Shown here piece by piece: positions 10,675-21,527 of a stretch of DNA of 64,000 nt (positions are counted from its first letter, which is position 1; each line of letters starts with the position of its first letter). The DNA comes from Clonostachys chloroleuca (Eukaryota > Ascomycota > Sordariomycetes > Hypocreales > Bionectriaceae), in contig JBANAY010000004.1 in NCBI GenBank assembly GCA_037952775.1, positions 14,570,001-14,634,000 on the forward strand, given 5' to 3'. The notes beneath the pieces are model-generated. The model was not told the DNA's origin. It worked only from the letters and a program-made list of their open reading frames with translations, and searched no databases. A program made the position numbers and the translations under genes.

Positions 10675-11699
10675 ATGAAGACGGGAATGTCACTGCCAGT
10701 GGCCGTTTTGTGCTTGGTTAGCTACACGATCGCACTCCCGGTTGCGAATAGAGGTGTGACACATTTTACACGATTGATAGTGTTCGGGGACAGCTTCAGC
10801 GACAATGGTAACGGATCATGGGCGGTGAGCAATGCAACATGGCCGTCGGACCCTTCATACTTTGCGCATTCTTTCTCGTAAGTGATTCGTTTCTGCCATT
10901 CATGTGGGTCCCGACTCTGACGAACGCGATAGAGATGGACCCGTGTGGAACGAACACGTTGCGAGCGCCCTTGGTCTTGAGCTTGTCAACATCGCGACTG
11001 GCGGAGCTACCACAAACAACGGCTTCGTTCAAGGACGGACAGGTCCCAGGTCGGAAATCCCGGTGCCCTCTACCGCTGAACAAATTGCGTCGTTCTTATT
11101 GTGGGACGTGCCTAGACCTGGAGATGTGTTTGTTCACTGGTCCGGCGTCAACGAGATTCTTTTCAACCCCAATGTCACTGGTTCACAGACCGCCAGCTTG
11201 ATCAACGAAAATATTGAGACATTGTATCGTGCTGGTAAGTTGTCGACCTCGAGCCTTATCAGTCCAATCTATACTCATTAGTGTGATAGGAGCCAGAAAC
11301 ATTATTCTAGGCAATTACAATGACGTTGAAGCATTTCCGGGGACGTACAATGTCTCTGAATATCAGACTGATAATGCTAAGTCCTATATGGATGATCTCA
11401 GCATTGGGCTAAGGAACATTGTGGGTGCATACTCTGCTTACGCGAACCCGGTGTTGGTTGAGGCACAAACGTTATTTCGCAATATGGCGGCAAACCCAGC
11501 AGAGTACAGCATTGATGAAAAGTATGTACGCCCACCAACTGCGTGCCTGCAAGGGGCCTATGGCTCCCAAGAACGTTCTCTTTGCAGTGACCCAGAACGC
11601 CACCTATTCTTCGATGCCTACCATCCAGTAAAAGAAATCCACGCAGCTATTGGGAGGTTGGTAGAAGATAAAATTAGGGCTCTTGTTAGCCAAAGATAG
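10675..11699 (+). CDS. Secreted GDSL/SGNH-type esterase
   Basis: Exons 10675-10877, 10933-11234 and 11290-11699; introns 10878-10932 and 11235-11289 (each 55 nt) keep frame. The product is 304 residues with a signal peptide ending near IALPVA. Block I is VFGDSFSDNGNGS with the catalytic Ser, block II Gly is in NIATGGATTNN, block III is HWSGVNEILF with the expected N, and block V is FFDAYHPVKEIHA with catalytic Asp and His. This is the architecture of fungal GDSL lipases or acetyl esterases such as carbohydrate-esterase family 16-like proteins. N-glycosylation sites are present (SNATW, NVTGS, NVSEY). Likely extracellular deacylation of plant polymer or lipid esters; substrate not determined. 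Confidence 0.9.
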
Positions 11700-13443
11700 T
11701 CTAATCACAATCGTAATCTTCACAATCTGCGGTCAGGTCACACTTCGTCTTTCCTGCATTCATTGACTGAAAGCTCGCCCCTGGCTTTCTGAGCAGCCAT
11801 AAGAATCACCTCAAGCTGCTAGACCCATTGAACCTATATCTGGCAATATCAATGACAGCCCGCCTTTGAAAATATCCTGACTAGTTGTAATGCACTACCA
11901 GAGGTCGACAAATATGGCTAAATCTAGGCATGATCTCACTACGTCTAGCATTCATTTGGTTCCGATATGAATTGGATTCAGTATACGACCTAGACGAAGC
12001 CGAAGACACACTAAATTGGATGACTTAACGATTAAACATAGTTGATGATTCCGGAGCATCCTAGAAGAAAGCCCATCACTTTCTAGAAATGATTGACTAT
12101 GATTATGTTTGAAAAACGTACAACTGAAAACGTAGACATTTATTAATTTAATGGGCTTTGAAATAATTTTTATCATGCTGCTACACATCTCTGATACAGT
12201 GGCCAAGCTGAAAATCGAAATCCGTCAAGACCATTGTTGAGCTTGATGGCCCACGATTGAGATGAACGCACCTGTACCTCAACATCTACTACATGAAGCT
12301 ACTTATTCGCTCCATGAATGGTAATTATCGTCGCCCAAAGGTAGTCAATCAAATGCTACAACACGCTTTGGACACCCAACGATAACCAGACCCAGACCAC
12401 CCATGCCTTGGCCCGGGTTCCATTTAAACACCTACTCCATAAGTTTCCACCTCTTACTTCACATTGATCAATCGAAAGCCCTCTAGGAATATGAAGTTCA
12501 AGCAAACTGTGTCGGTGTGTAATGGTGAGCAAACAGGGAATATGTCTGCTGGTGCTGGATGGACAAGAACGACTGGATTGCTATAGTCAGCAATTGATGT
12601 CGATGAAAGCTACCGGTAGCAGATGGTTCTCAGTGACGGCTATTCCCCTTGAGGGAACAGATCTACCTATGTTTCCACAGATGTTTCTCGAATCTCGATT
12701 GAGGCTTGATCTGGGCGCCATCATCGACTTCTTGCCTCCAAAACAGCCTTCTTGTCGGTCATGGGACTTGGAACAATGGTATTTCGTCATTGTTTGGCTG
12801 CCATTTAGTTCGTGGGCGTACCATTGGCTTGTTGCCGGCGCTAACAATACCGAAATGGTGGCATGGCTGAACTGTAATGGTCATCGGATCACTCGGGACC
12901 GTAGACGGAGAATCCTGAGAGCCTCTCATTTATCATACAATACCGAGGGCTTCAGAAGTTGGCATCCGATGGTATAGGCGGAAGGGGCATCGTATTTGGC
13001 CACTTCGAGGGACTCTCATCACCACACTTGCGCACGATAAACAATCGCACTTAAAATTCGTTGTTTTTGTTTCCTGCACGGTTTTCATAAATGTCCAGTG
13101 TTGAACGGATTCATACATTCTTCGGTAGCCGCCCTCAGCGAGACGCATCCGACTTGCCGACACTCCCTCAATAGGTGTGCTAAGCCGGATCACAAGGTCC
13201 GTAGGCTCCATTCTTCTTTGTTATAGTTCAGGACGATCATGAGGGGGTCGAGCATTCAAGGCGTCATTGAAAGCACTTGAAGATTAAGATGTTCGAGGAG
13301 ATGAGTTGTATATATGTGTCGACTTTCTAACCAACTATCAGTCCATAGTCACTGACGTGAACGTTGTCTATCACATATATGTAAATCGACATTGAACCAG
13401 ATTATACCTATCTTCAGTCCCAATTCTTATCACAGTATTCACG
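11700..13443. other. Long intergenic region, one doubtful ORF
   Basis: Mostly AT-rich. An ORF at 12522-12977 (about 150 codons) is open but has no recognisable motif, no secretion signal in its own frame, and uses codons unlike its neighbours. An ATG at 12491 in another frame opens only 31 codons. I treat both as unsupported; a relic is possible. Confidence 0.4.
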
Positions 13444-14112
13444 ATGCTTTTCAGAAGATCTCACGCGGGGGAAACTACCCATCCTGGTCGAACTCGTCGC
13501 AGTCCTCTGCGGCCTCTGATTTCCCTGAACCATTTCATGATATTTGCCTCCGCTGCAATAGTCACAGGCATTACCGCATACTTTGTCCATTTGGAGCCTA
13601 AGCCGCATAGTACTCATATTATCTATCAGTTGGTCATCGTAAGTACCTTTCGCTTGTCGTGGATAATGGCGACATATGTTAAACTACCCGTCTGCTTAGG
13701 CTGTAATCACGCTTATCCTATACGCGATCTCTTCAATCTTGCCATTCATCAACAGATATCGCGGCCATTTCATGCCTGTAAATCTCATTTTCTCCTACCT
13801 GTGGCTCACCTCGTTCATCTTCGCAAGCCAGGACTGGGCTGGAGGAAGGTGTGTAAGGAATTCGACAGTCGCAGGCCGGTGTTCGCTAAAGAAGACCATC
13901 ATCGCGTTCGACTTCCTCGCGCTGTAAGTTTCAATCCATACGGTGGTTTTTCTATGCCTAACCTCTTCTTTAGATTCTTCTTGATGTGCAATGTCGTCGC
14001 CGAAGGTTTCCTCTTGCGTCAAGAGCGGACCGGGGCGGTTGTAGACCCTGTTGTCGAGCCAAAACATCGTCCAGACACGGCAACAACTGCTAATACTACA
14101 AGCGCTGTCTAA
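13444..14112 (+). CDS. MARVEL-like four-TM membrane protein
   Basis: Exons 13444-13638, 13700-13923 and 13974-14112; introns 13639-13699 (61 nt) and 13924-13973 (50 nt) have GTAAGT donors and preserve frame. The 185-residue product has a basic N-terminus and four hydrophobic segments: FMIFASAAIVTGITAYF, IIYQLVIAVITLILYAI, LIFSYLWLTSFIFAS and TIIAFDFLALFFLMCNVVAEGF. The third loop carries W-AGGRC...GRCSLKK, typical of fungal MARVEL-domain proteins, where paired cysteines lie between TM3 and TM4. Such proteins sit in the plasma membrane or eisosome-like domains; this one has no assigned role. The C-terminus is hydrophilic and Thr-rich. Confidence 0.85.
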   Translation: MLFRRSHAGETTHPGRTRRSPLRPLISLNHFMIFASAAIVTGITAYFVHLEPKPHSTHIIYQLVIVSTFRLSWIMATYVKLPVCLGCNHAYPIRDLFNLAIHQQISRPFHACKSHFLLPVAHLVHLRKPGLGWRKVCKEFDSRRPVFAKEDHHRVRLPRAVSFNPYGGFSMPNLFFRFFLMCNVVAEGFLLRQERTGAVVDPVVEPKHRPDTATTANTTSAV

Positions 14113-14777
14113 GGCAACGGGAAACTCCATGGCCCATTTCGACCCAGATTCGGGAGTACTTAGGATTTCTAAGTCTGGAGCCATGGCGGGGGACAGGGAG
14201 GGTGTCAGATTTATGGAAGCAATTGGGTCAAGAAATTGGAACTGAAATAGAGTCAAGCTTCATACCTGGATGTCGCTAACCTCATCATCTTGTATTATCT
14301 CTTTCTATTATTTTCCCTTCATTTCTTAATATTTTAGTTCAAATTGAAATGATACATATTCCTTTTTTTTTCCTTTTTTTTTTTTTTTTTTTTGCAGAAA
14401 GTTTTCAGAAAGATCTCTTATATGATTGCTGCTGACAAGTTCTTATCTACAAGGTCTCGCCTATGTTGCCCCCAGTCTCACACAAATATCTATAGTCTTC
14501 GCTAATCAAACAGAGGTTTGCAAAGAACTGGACTAATGTTCATGCAAAACACTAGCATTGGAGTCATCCGATGAGCCAATACTATGGAGATGCTTTCTGA
14601 CTAACCTCGTATAAGCTCGTGTTGAATACGATGACTCATTCGGCCAACGTTATGGCACATCTCATGATGGTGAGGGCCGAATTAGTCCAACACAAATAAC
14701 TCGCGGACAGAAGCTAAGTTTCGACGTTTGTACTCGAGAATCAAGCACATCATTTACGAAACTGGGGCTTGCGACAA
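14113..14777. other. Intergenic region with a poly-T tract
   Basis: Between two plus-strand genes. It contains a long pyrimidine/T run around 14362-14394 and AT-rich flanks. No gene seen. Confidence 0.5.
14362..14394. repeat. Poly-T low-complexity tract
   Basis: Two T runs separated by CC, the second about 20 T. It may be a promoter-type T tract for the following gene or, read on the minus strand, the poly(A) end of an old retro-insertion. No flanking element is recognisable. Confidence 0.7.
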
Positions 14778-16121
14778 ATGCTTGAGACGATTTCTATACA
14801 ACCCTCGCCTGGGAGGAGGCTCAGGCCTAAGAAGCTTGGACTTCTTCACGTTCCCCGTGAGGTTCAGCTCCTCATATATGAATTCGCCCTGATCGAATGC
14901 CCCAAGTGGGAAAAAAGACACAAATCAGAGTGTCGGTACAAGCCGAATGATATCAATTCCACCGAGATTCCCCCATTCCTCAACCTTTCCATCAATATAT
15001 GGCAGACTATGGATGGAGAATTCAAGCAAAACGTCGGCAATCGCTGCAATTGTGCAAGGCGCGCTGGACTCGGGCTCTTAGGCGTGAGCCGAGAGATACA
15101 TCATCTCGCCGCCCCGGTTTTCTGGTCGCAAAACACATTTTGCTTCCTCGACGCGATGGAGTTTATTGCCACTGTTGGCCATAGGCTGCGAGATGAACAC
15201 CTCAACCACCTTCGATCCATCAGCATCTTGAACCCGGACACGACCGGCTTCTCAAATCACGTTTCACTTCCGTACAGCCTGTCCCGGAGCAAGGCCAACA
15301 TGCAACTATTCTGGTCGACGGTGAGGAAATGCAAACAACTTGCGAAGTTGGAGCTGCCACCGCCGTATATCAAACCCGCGTTATTCAGCATCGAGCAGTG
15401 GGATCTTCTCGCAGAGCACCTGACGGACCTCGCAGCTGTCAGGCTTAGCTACCTTCTTCCATACATCAACATGAGCTCGGGCTGGGGCTATCCTTCTCAA
15501 TTCAGATATTTTAATCCATCTTATAGAAACCCTGGGCAGCAAGACGTATTTGTCCGGTGCTCAAGGGTAATACCTCTCAGGCAACAGAGCTGGACGTCAG
15601 AAATAGCAATGGAATTTTACAGGGAGATGGAGCTCAATTTCAAGATCCACGTCGACACAATTGTGAAAACCAATTATCTGAATGCCGACCCGGAACGCTT
15701 AGCCAATTACCAAAACACGTTCAAACTTCTACCCGGTTTAGACGAACATCACCGAACGCATCGCATCACGTTACCCACTGGAGAAAAAACCACCATTAAG
15801 TTCTACGGGCTTCCTATTAGCAAGAAGACAAGGATACAGCAAGCTCGAAAAAGGCAGGCACTGGACCGGACACAAAGGCTCAAGAACGGATTGACACAGT
15901 CACAGTTTGAGGAGCAACAAGAACGCAAGAACCAAATCAGAGAGCAGGAAGAGTGGAAGGAGATGAGAGAACGCAATGATGAACTGGCAGAGAGGCGGGT
16001 ACGGCGTATCCAAATGCATGATGCCAAGGCGGCTACGGTGAAGAAGCAGAAGAAGAAGGTTAGGAAAGAAGACGCAAAGAGAAAAGAACAGAGGAAGCTA
16101 GAGAGGAAGCGGGCTCCCTGA
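14778..16121 (+). CDS. 2EXR/F-box-like domain protein with charged C-terminus
   Basis: Single exon, 447 residues from the ATG at 14778. The N-terminus has LLHVPREVQLLIYEFAL, the short helix-turn motif of fungal 2EXR/F-box-like proteins (LPxEIRxxIWxxAL pattern). The middle holds GVSREIHHLAAPVFWSQNTFCF, a second block characteristic of this family. The last 110 residues are extremely rich in Lys, Arg, Glu and Gln, probably a long coiled coil or basic helix with nuclear-localisation-like stretches (KKQKKKVRK). These proteins are lineage-expanded in filamentous fungi; F-box-type recruitment to an SCF ligase is a guess. It is intact, with no sign of introns. Confidence 0.8.
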   Translation: MLETISIQPSPGRRLRPKKLGLLHVPREVQLLIYEFALIECPKWEKRHKSECRYKPNDINSTEIPPFLNLSINIWQTMDGEFKQNVGNRCNCARRAGLGLLGVSREIHHLAAPVFWSQNTFCFLDAMEFIATVGHRLRDEHLNHLRSISILNPDTTGFSNHVSLPYSLSRSKANMQLFWSTVRKCKQLAKLELPPPYIKPALFSIEQWDLLAEHLTDLAAVRLSYLLPYINMSSGWGYPSQFRYFNPSYRNPGQQDVFVRCSRVIPLRQQSWTSEIAMEFYREMELNFKIHVDTIVKTNYLNADPERLANYQNTFKLLPGLDEHHRTHRITLPTGEKTTIKFYGLPISKKTRIQQARKRQALDRTQRLKNGLTQSQFEEQQERKNQIREQEEWKEMRERNDELAERRVRRIQMHDAKAATVKKQKKKVRKEDAKRKEQRKLERKRAP

Positions 16122-17068
16122 TTCAAACCTTGCCTCATTCAACACCCTCCTTATCATCGAATCAAAGAGCCGAGCTTCACTCATAACGGCGGATACTTGA
16201 ACAGTATCTCGAGACTCAAGCTTACTCTGGCATGAATTAATTATCTCTTCATCCTTAGGATCGTTTATGTAGTTCAATTGGCACAAGAGCTCAACTTCGT
16301 AATGGAATGCGTTCGGCAGATCATCATTGACAGCACATTAAGCACCAAACAAACACTAGGCCCAGAGGACTTGAAAACATAATTATTTCGAAAATTCCTA
16401 GTCTGCACTTCTATGACCTCTTCGGATGTCGAAGGATGCCAGACACTCGTAAATGCTGGGTCACAGTGGGAGCAGATGTTACGCTTTCAAGCCGTACGCT
16501 GAGGTTTTAGGTGGTAGAGAACACTAAAAAATTGCTTTCAACGCATCAGCGTACGTCACAGAGGCATTTCCTTTAGATGTCACCAATCGCTTTGTAGGTC
16601 CACCTGACGGGGCTGAGTTGCGTCAGGGCCACAAGCTGATTCTCCAGTGGCCGCTAACAGCGTCTAATGAATTTATAGACAGGTCATTGTGTGATTGTTC
16701 CGTGCATGTTATGTCAGTATATCAATAATTGAGAATGGAATAATAGTTATCGATTTTACAAAAAGAAGAAGAAGAAAAGGCTAGGTGAGTGGATATGATC
16801 CCAAAAGTCCCATGGGACATTGCCTACGACTCCCGTTTAAAAACTGTCAGCAATTCTTACGGCTAAAAACAAAATTGCTGACATGGCAAGTCAGCCTAGG
16901 CGGGGTGGTTTGCAATCATACGTTGCCCTCTGGTGTGCCTCACCTCTCTCATCAGGCAGAGGCTGCCCCTTTATTTCATCGTGCCAACTTTTCTCCCCGA
17001 ACCCGGTTTGCCTGAAGTCTTTGCACATTTAAATCGGTCAGGCTCGGCGCGCTCCGTGCCGCATCCAA
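16122..17068. other. Intergenic, no gene seen
   Basis: No coding or RNA gene recognised. A short purine run (AAGAAGAAGAAGAAAA) lies near 16763-16778. Confidence 0.5.
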
Positions 17069-19619
17069 ATGCAGACAATGGACCGAGCAGACAATGCCCT
17101 CTGTGAGAAATGCCAGGGTATCCAGCTCGATGACAGAGTGCTCAGCGATTATATTCGCAGACTCCCGGATGGTAGCAAGTATTCCGATAAAACCGGGAAC
17201 TCGGAAGAGATCCTTGTTCCAATAGCCAGTTGGTCTGACTATCCGCCCGAGTTCCCCAAACTGCAGGAGTCGCATATCAAAACAGGTTGCATATTCTGCA
17301 AATACCTGCGGGAGGCAGTGCTCTTCTCCAAGGTTGAGTTCCAGGAACCCCATATAGAGATACATCTTTCACATAACTGGTTCAACGATGGAACCTTTCT
17401 GGGTAAGGGTGATATAACTCGGGATTGCAATTATTCCGGTATAGTAGGGCATGTTACAGATGGAGAAGCGACGTATGGCATATACTTCAGCCCTGGGTCC
17501 GATGATTGTAGGCAAGCATCCCTTTTCTCTCCAGGCGGTTATTCTAACGTTGGGTAGTTCAAATATCTCGATGGTTAGGTATATACAGCACACCAAAGCC
17601 GGTGGCTCTATGCAAAGAGAATGTTCTGTGGGCCACGAACCTGTTAGAAAACCTGGACCACACTTCAGCTAGGCAGGAGGATCCTGACCACGGGTTTTTT
17701 CCGACCAGGCTACTTGACATCGGAGAAACCGATACAGAAAATCCTCGTCTGATATCAACAGCAAAAGAAACAGGACCGATATCATATTGTGCCCTCAGCT
17801 ACTGCTGGGGGGCTCTTCCACAGCTAACGACAATGAAATCGACTTTCCAACAATATTCATTGCAAGGAATTCCCTTGAACGAGTTGACGAAAGTTTTCAA
17901 AGATGCCATTGAAGTTTGTCACACGTTTGGCATCCGGTATCTTTGGATTGACGCTCTATGCATCATCCAAGATGACCCAAGCGATTGGGAAAGAGAGACC
18001 ACAATGATGCACCGAGTTTACCGCAATTCATATTTCACCATATGTGCATTATCTTCCGACTCAACCCATACCAGCTTTTTGCAGAGGAAGCAGCATAAGC
18101 TTGATCTAAATTTTCTATCACTGCTAGATTCAGAAATTTCGGGGAAATTGACCTTGGAATTCCAAGGACTACCACATCGGGGTGTTGCGCCGTTTCTCTA
18201 TAGAAACAATCTTTTCGAAGACACCACATGGTCCACACGGGGTTGGACATTTCAGGAAGATGAGATGTCTAAAACAGCTCTTTATTTCACGAACTCGCGG
18301 TTGTTCTTTAGGACTGGAAATCAATATTTCACCGAAGACGGATGGAGCTCTACGGCATTCAGTTTTACCCTTAGGATACGTCCAACGCTCAGCAATTGGT
18401 ATTCGAAGATACTTAGGTTCCGGAAGAAAAAGTTTGCAAACGCAGAAGACATATTCCCGTCTCTTTCGGGTATCGTGAGAGAGTACATCAGCTATCATGA
18501 CGATATTTATGTCGCTGGGCATTGGAAACGTGACTTTCTCCGGGGGTTACTTTGGCATTCCGTAACCTGTGAACTGGAGGAAGGTCGGGAGACTCTCTTG
18601 AGAAATCTGTCATTTCCTCCTCTTTACATCGCTCCCTCGTGGAGCTATCTAAGCAGGACTGAGCCTGGAGAACACGGCATCAATTTCCATCAAGTGCTTA
18701 ATGAGGGACATTTCCGCAGCATGGTTAAAAGTGCTAATGCCTGGACAACACCTGCTGGACAGGATCCTTATGGAAGAATTCTCGCAGGAGTGGCTCATAT
18801 CAAGGGGAAAGTTATCACATGTCAGTCTGATTTGTTAAAGATAAATGATGACATATTCACAACTTCTGACATCTTTCAAATTCGTGTTGATGGAGCATAC
18901 GCTGCTACCTGCCAATTAGATTGGCCGGTCAACGGTGATTGGGAATCCAGTCATAACTTGTCCCTGCTATTGCTTGGAAGCACTTGTCACTGTTGGCAAG
19001 ATGGTCGTCCTACCACTCATTATCTTGACAAGCAAGACAACAAGGGTGGCAAAGACGGCAGCGGGAGCGGTAATAGCAATGACAGAAGCGATAGAAGTCA
19101 CGTTGGGGAGTCCACCCACGGAGAACCCAGCGGTCGCAAGCACCGATCATTTGCTGTTGAAGAGCCCACCGTGTCATTAATGCTACTAAATATCAATGAA
19201 CCGGTCGAATCAGAAACAGGAAACAAAGAAGACGAAGGGATAAGCCGTTGCTGCGAGTTGGGATGCGCCGGGAGCAGTCTTCAAGATACGGATGATGAAA
19301 CCGGTAAGTTGAATCCCTATGAGGCAATCATTTTTTTGCACGCAAACTAAAGAAAAGGGACTAACAAGAATTTCATATAGACTCTGACGTGGCGTCCAGC
19401 GAGACCTCGCACAAACTTTGCCCTGTTTGCGGCCACTGCATGAAATGCTGTACAAGTGAAGTAAATCGGCATGCCTGGGGCCTGATTATCCATCCAGCAC
19501 TGGAGCCGGGACAATATTTTAGGGTTGGGGTGTTCACTTCACGGTCGGATGGCCCTGGAAGCATCTGCGGGACTCGTTTGTTCGATCAAGCAGACTATCA
19601 GGAGATTGATATCATCTAA
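17069..19619 (+). CDS. HET-domain protein (heterokaryon incompatibility type)
   Basis: Exons 17069-17507, 17558-19303 and 19381-19619; introns 17508-17557 (50 nt) and 19304-19380 (77 nt). The product is about 807 residues; a second ATG at 17078 is an alternative start. The N-terminus has a CxxC pair (CEKCQ) and a GCIFCKYL motif typical of the region upstream of HET domains. The HET domain itself starts at YCALSYCWG and includes RYLWIDALCIIQDDPSDWERETTMM, then NSYFTICALSS and STRGWTFQEDEMS. HET proteins trigger cell death on non-self recognition in fungal hyphal fusion. The tail (from about residue 660) is low-complexity Gly/Ser/Asn followed by CPVCGHCMKCC, possibly zinc-binding. All three exons stay open. 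Confidence 0.88.
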
Positions 19620-20330
19620 GGCAGGAGCAGTCAACCATCAAGACACCAACCCATCTGTTGATTGTTTTTTGATTGAGATAATCGTTTGATTGCCTTATGC
19701 AAGTTGGTAGTTATTGGTCTTTCCTAGATTTCTTGGAAGTGTCTTTGTCACTCATTTGTTTGAAACAATTTTCTCGGTTTTCTCCACCTACCAAGTTGGG
19801 GTTTTTTCACTCCGTTCCCATGACATACTCTCCATGATTTTTTGGTCTCGTTTCTATGAGAAACACTGAATTTATTAGCCACCGTCCAGCCTGCTATTCT
19901 ACTTCTCTTGGTGGCCAATTGTTTTGCTAATTCAGCGTTCTCGTGCTGTAGGTGTGTCCGTCCGTACTTCGGACAGAGGATGTTGAATCCTTCACTCTCC
20001 CCTGTCCAATCATTTTAAGGAAGAGAGTGAAAGTTCTTCCTCAGCTGCTGAATCTTACCTAGTTGTGGCTGTGCTCTACCAAAAATAAACTACCAGACGG
20101 TGTCTCCCCTTGAGTTCTAATCACGGCTGAAATCAGGGGCACGGGTACGAACCACCCTGCCAATGTTATGTAATACCAGGTTTGTTAAGATTGAGGTGGC
20201 CCCTTCCGAACGTCCCCCACCATCCTTCCCTTTTCCCGCGTTCAGTCACGCGAAACACCTCTCATGTCCGTCCCAGCCTTGCAGGTTTCCGGGCCATAAG
20301 GCTGTGATCAGCGATGTGAGCCTAGTTGGG
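19620..20330. other. Intergenic, no gene seen
   Basis: A TTCACTCTC / GAGAGTGAA inverted repeat with a 24-nt loop near 19996-20032 could form a hairpin in the 3' flank of the HET gene. No other feature supported. Confidence 0.4.
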
Positions 20331-21402
20331 ATGGGCTACCACGGGAACAAACTGTCCGCCATCGGCCTTGCCTTTACCAGTCTTGCGCTCTTCATCGCGC
20401 TCATCAATGGCGCCGTATCAGTTATTAAGCTGAGCAAGCTGGGCCCTCAAGGCCAAACCAGCGCCCGGTGGATCCGTGCAACTGCTTTTTTGGTCATCAT
20501 GTGAGTCCTGGCACGACCCTGAAGTGGCCCATGTCAACCTGAATAGCTAACCATGCCTCTCAACAGATATCTAATCCTCTCTCTTGCAGTGGAGGCCTTT
20601 TTACTTGTCACTCCCCCGCGGGACAAGCGTCCGGGGCGTGAGGGAACCAACAAAGCTGTATCCGAGCTTCCGGAGGTCACAGAGCTCCTGGTCAATCTGG
20701 CACAAGCAGCCATTCTCATGACCCAGTTCAAACTAACCTTCGATCTGTATTCTATCGGAAGCAAGGCAACAAGGCTCTCAGCTGTCATTCTTTTCATCAT
20801 CTCTCAAACGCTTAATCTTACACGCTTTATTGCATTTCATGTCGCTCTGTACGATAGCAATGATTACGGCCTATCTGAATCTATTCCGGGGTATGTCTAT
20901 GCGGTCTATGTCCCGGCCCTGATAATGGAGGTCGTGCTGTTCTCAACATCCGCAATGTCCGTTGTCGTCGTTGTGAGATATTGGATAGACTTTGGCGCAA
21001 CGCCTAATGAGACGGTACGTTGATCGTGTAACCTTCATGTCCGTTGAGAATCTACCCTCTAACCACCTCATAGGCACCCGGTTTGCTCTTCGCCGCCAGT
21101 GCATTCTCCCTCCTGCGTCATACCTGGAAAGTGATCACCAGCGGCATCTCACAAATTACCTCCATGAAGGGCATGCCCGGGCCATCGGTATTCCCAATGT
21201 GGTTCTTTTTAATCGAGAGGGTGCTTACACATTGGGGGATAATGTCATCGTCATCACTCTACTGTTCTGCTCTGCACTCTCGGGGCTACGGAAGCTGAAT
21301 TCCGGACGAGCATCGCCAGTAAGTGACGTTGACGGACCTATCGAGCTTATCAACACCGCAGATGCTTCACACCCCGTTGAGCAGAACCATGTTTGGCGGT
21401 AG
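20331..21402 (+). CDS. Multi-pass membrane protein, frame uncertain at 3' end
   Basis: Exons 20331-20500, 20567-21014 and 21074 onwards; introns 20501-20566 and 21015-21073 have GTGAGT and GTACGT donors. The protein starts MGYHGNKLSAIGLAF and has about six or seven hydrophobic segments, including LSAIGLAFTSLALFIALINGA, YLILSLAVEAFLLV and YVYAVYVPALIMEVVLF. I do not recognise the family. In the unshifted frame exon 3 stops at 21298 (280 residues) after a Ser-rich tail of unlikely composition. One base less in the G5 run at 21234-21238 would continue into DNVIVITLLFCSALSGL, a plausible last TM helix, ending at 21402. So the gene either ends early or carries a one-base lesion. Confidence 0.65.
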
Positions 21403-21527
21403 CCATTCGGTGACTAGGCCGAAAGATGATTCGAGCTTCATATTCCTGTAGTCTACAATAATAATCTCTTATTTAATCTCATTTATTCCCCTATTTAGCG
21501 TAGTTCAAGATGGATGCCCGTATGATA

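Noticed and set aside
12522..12977. 150-codon ORF
   Set aside because: No motif, unlike neighbours in composition, and no splice signals or start context to support it.
13795..14256. Minus-strand ORF of 153 codons opposite the MARVEL-like gene
   Set aside because: Shadow of a well-supported plus-strand spliced gene.
14362..14394. Poly-T tract as poly(A) tail of a retroelement
   Set aside because: No reverse-transcriptase remnant or target-site duplication recognised beside it.
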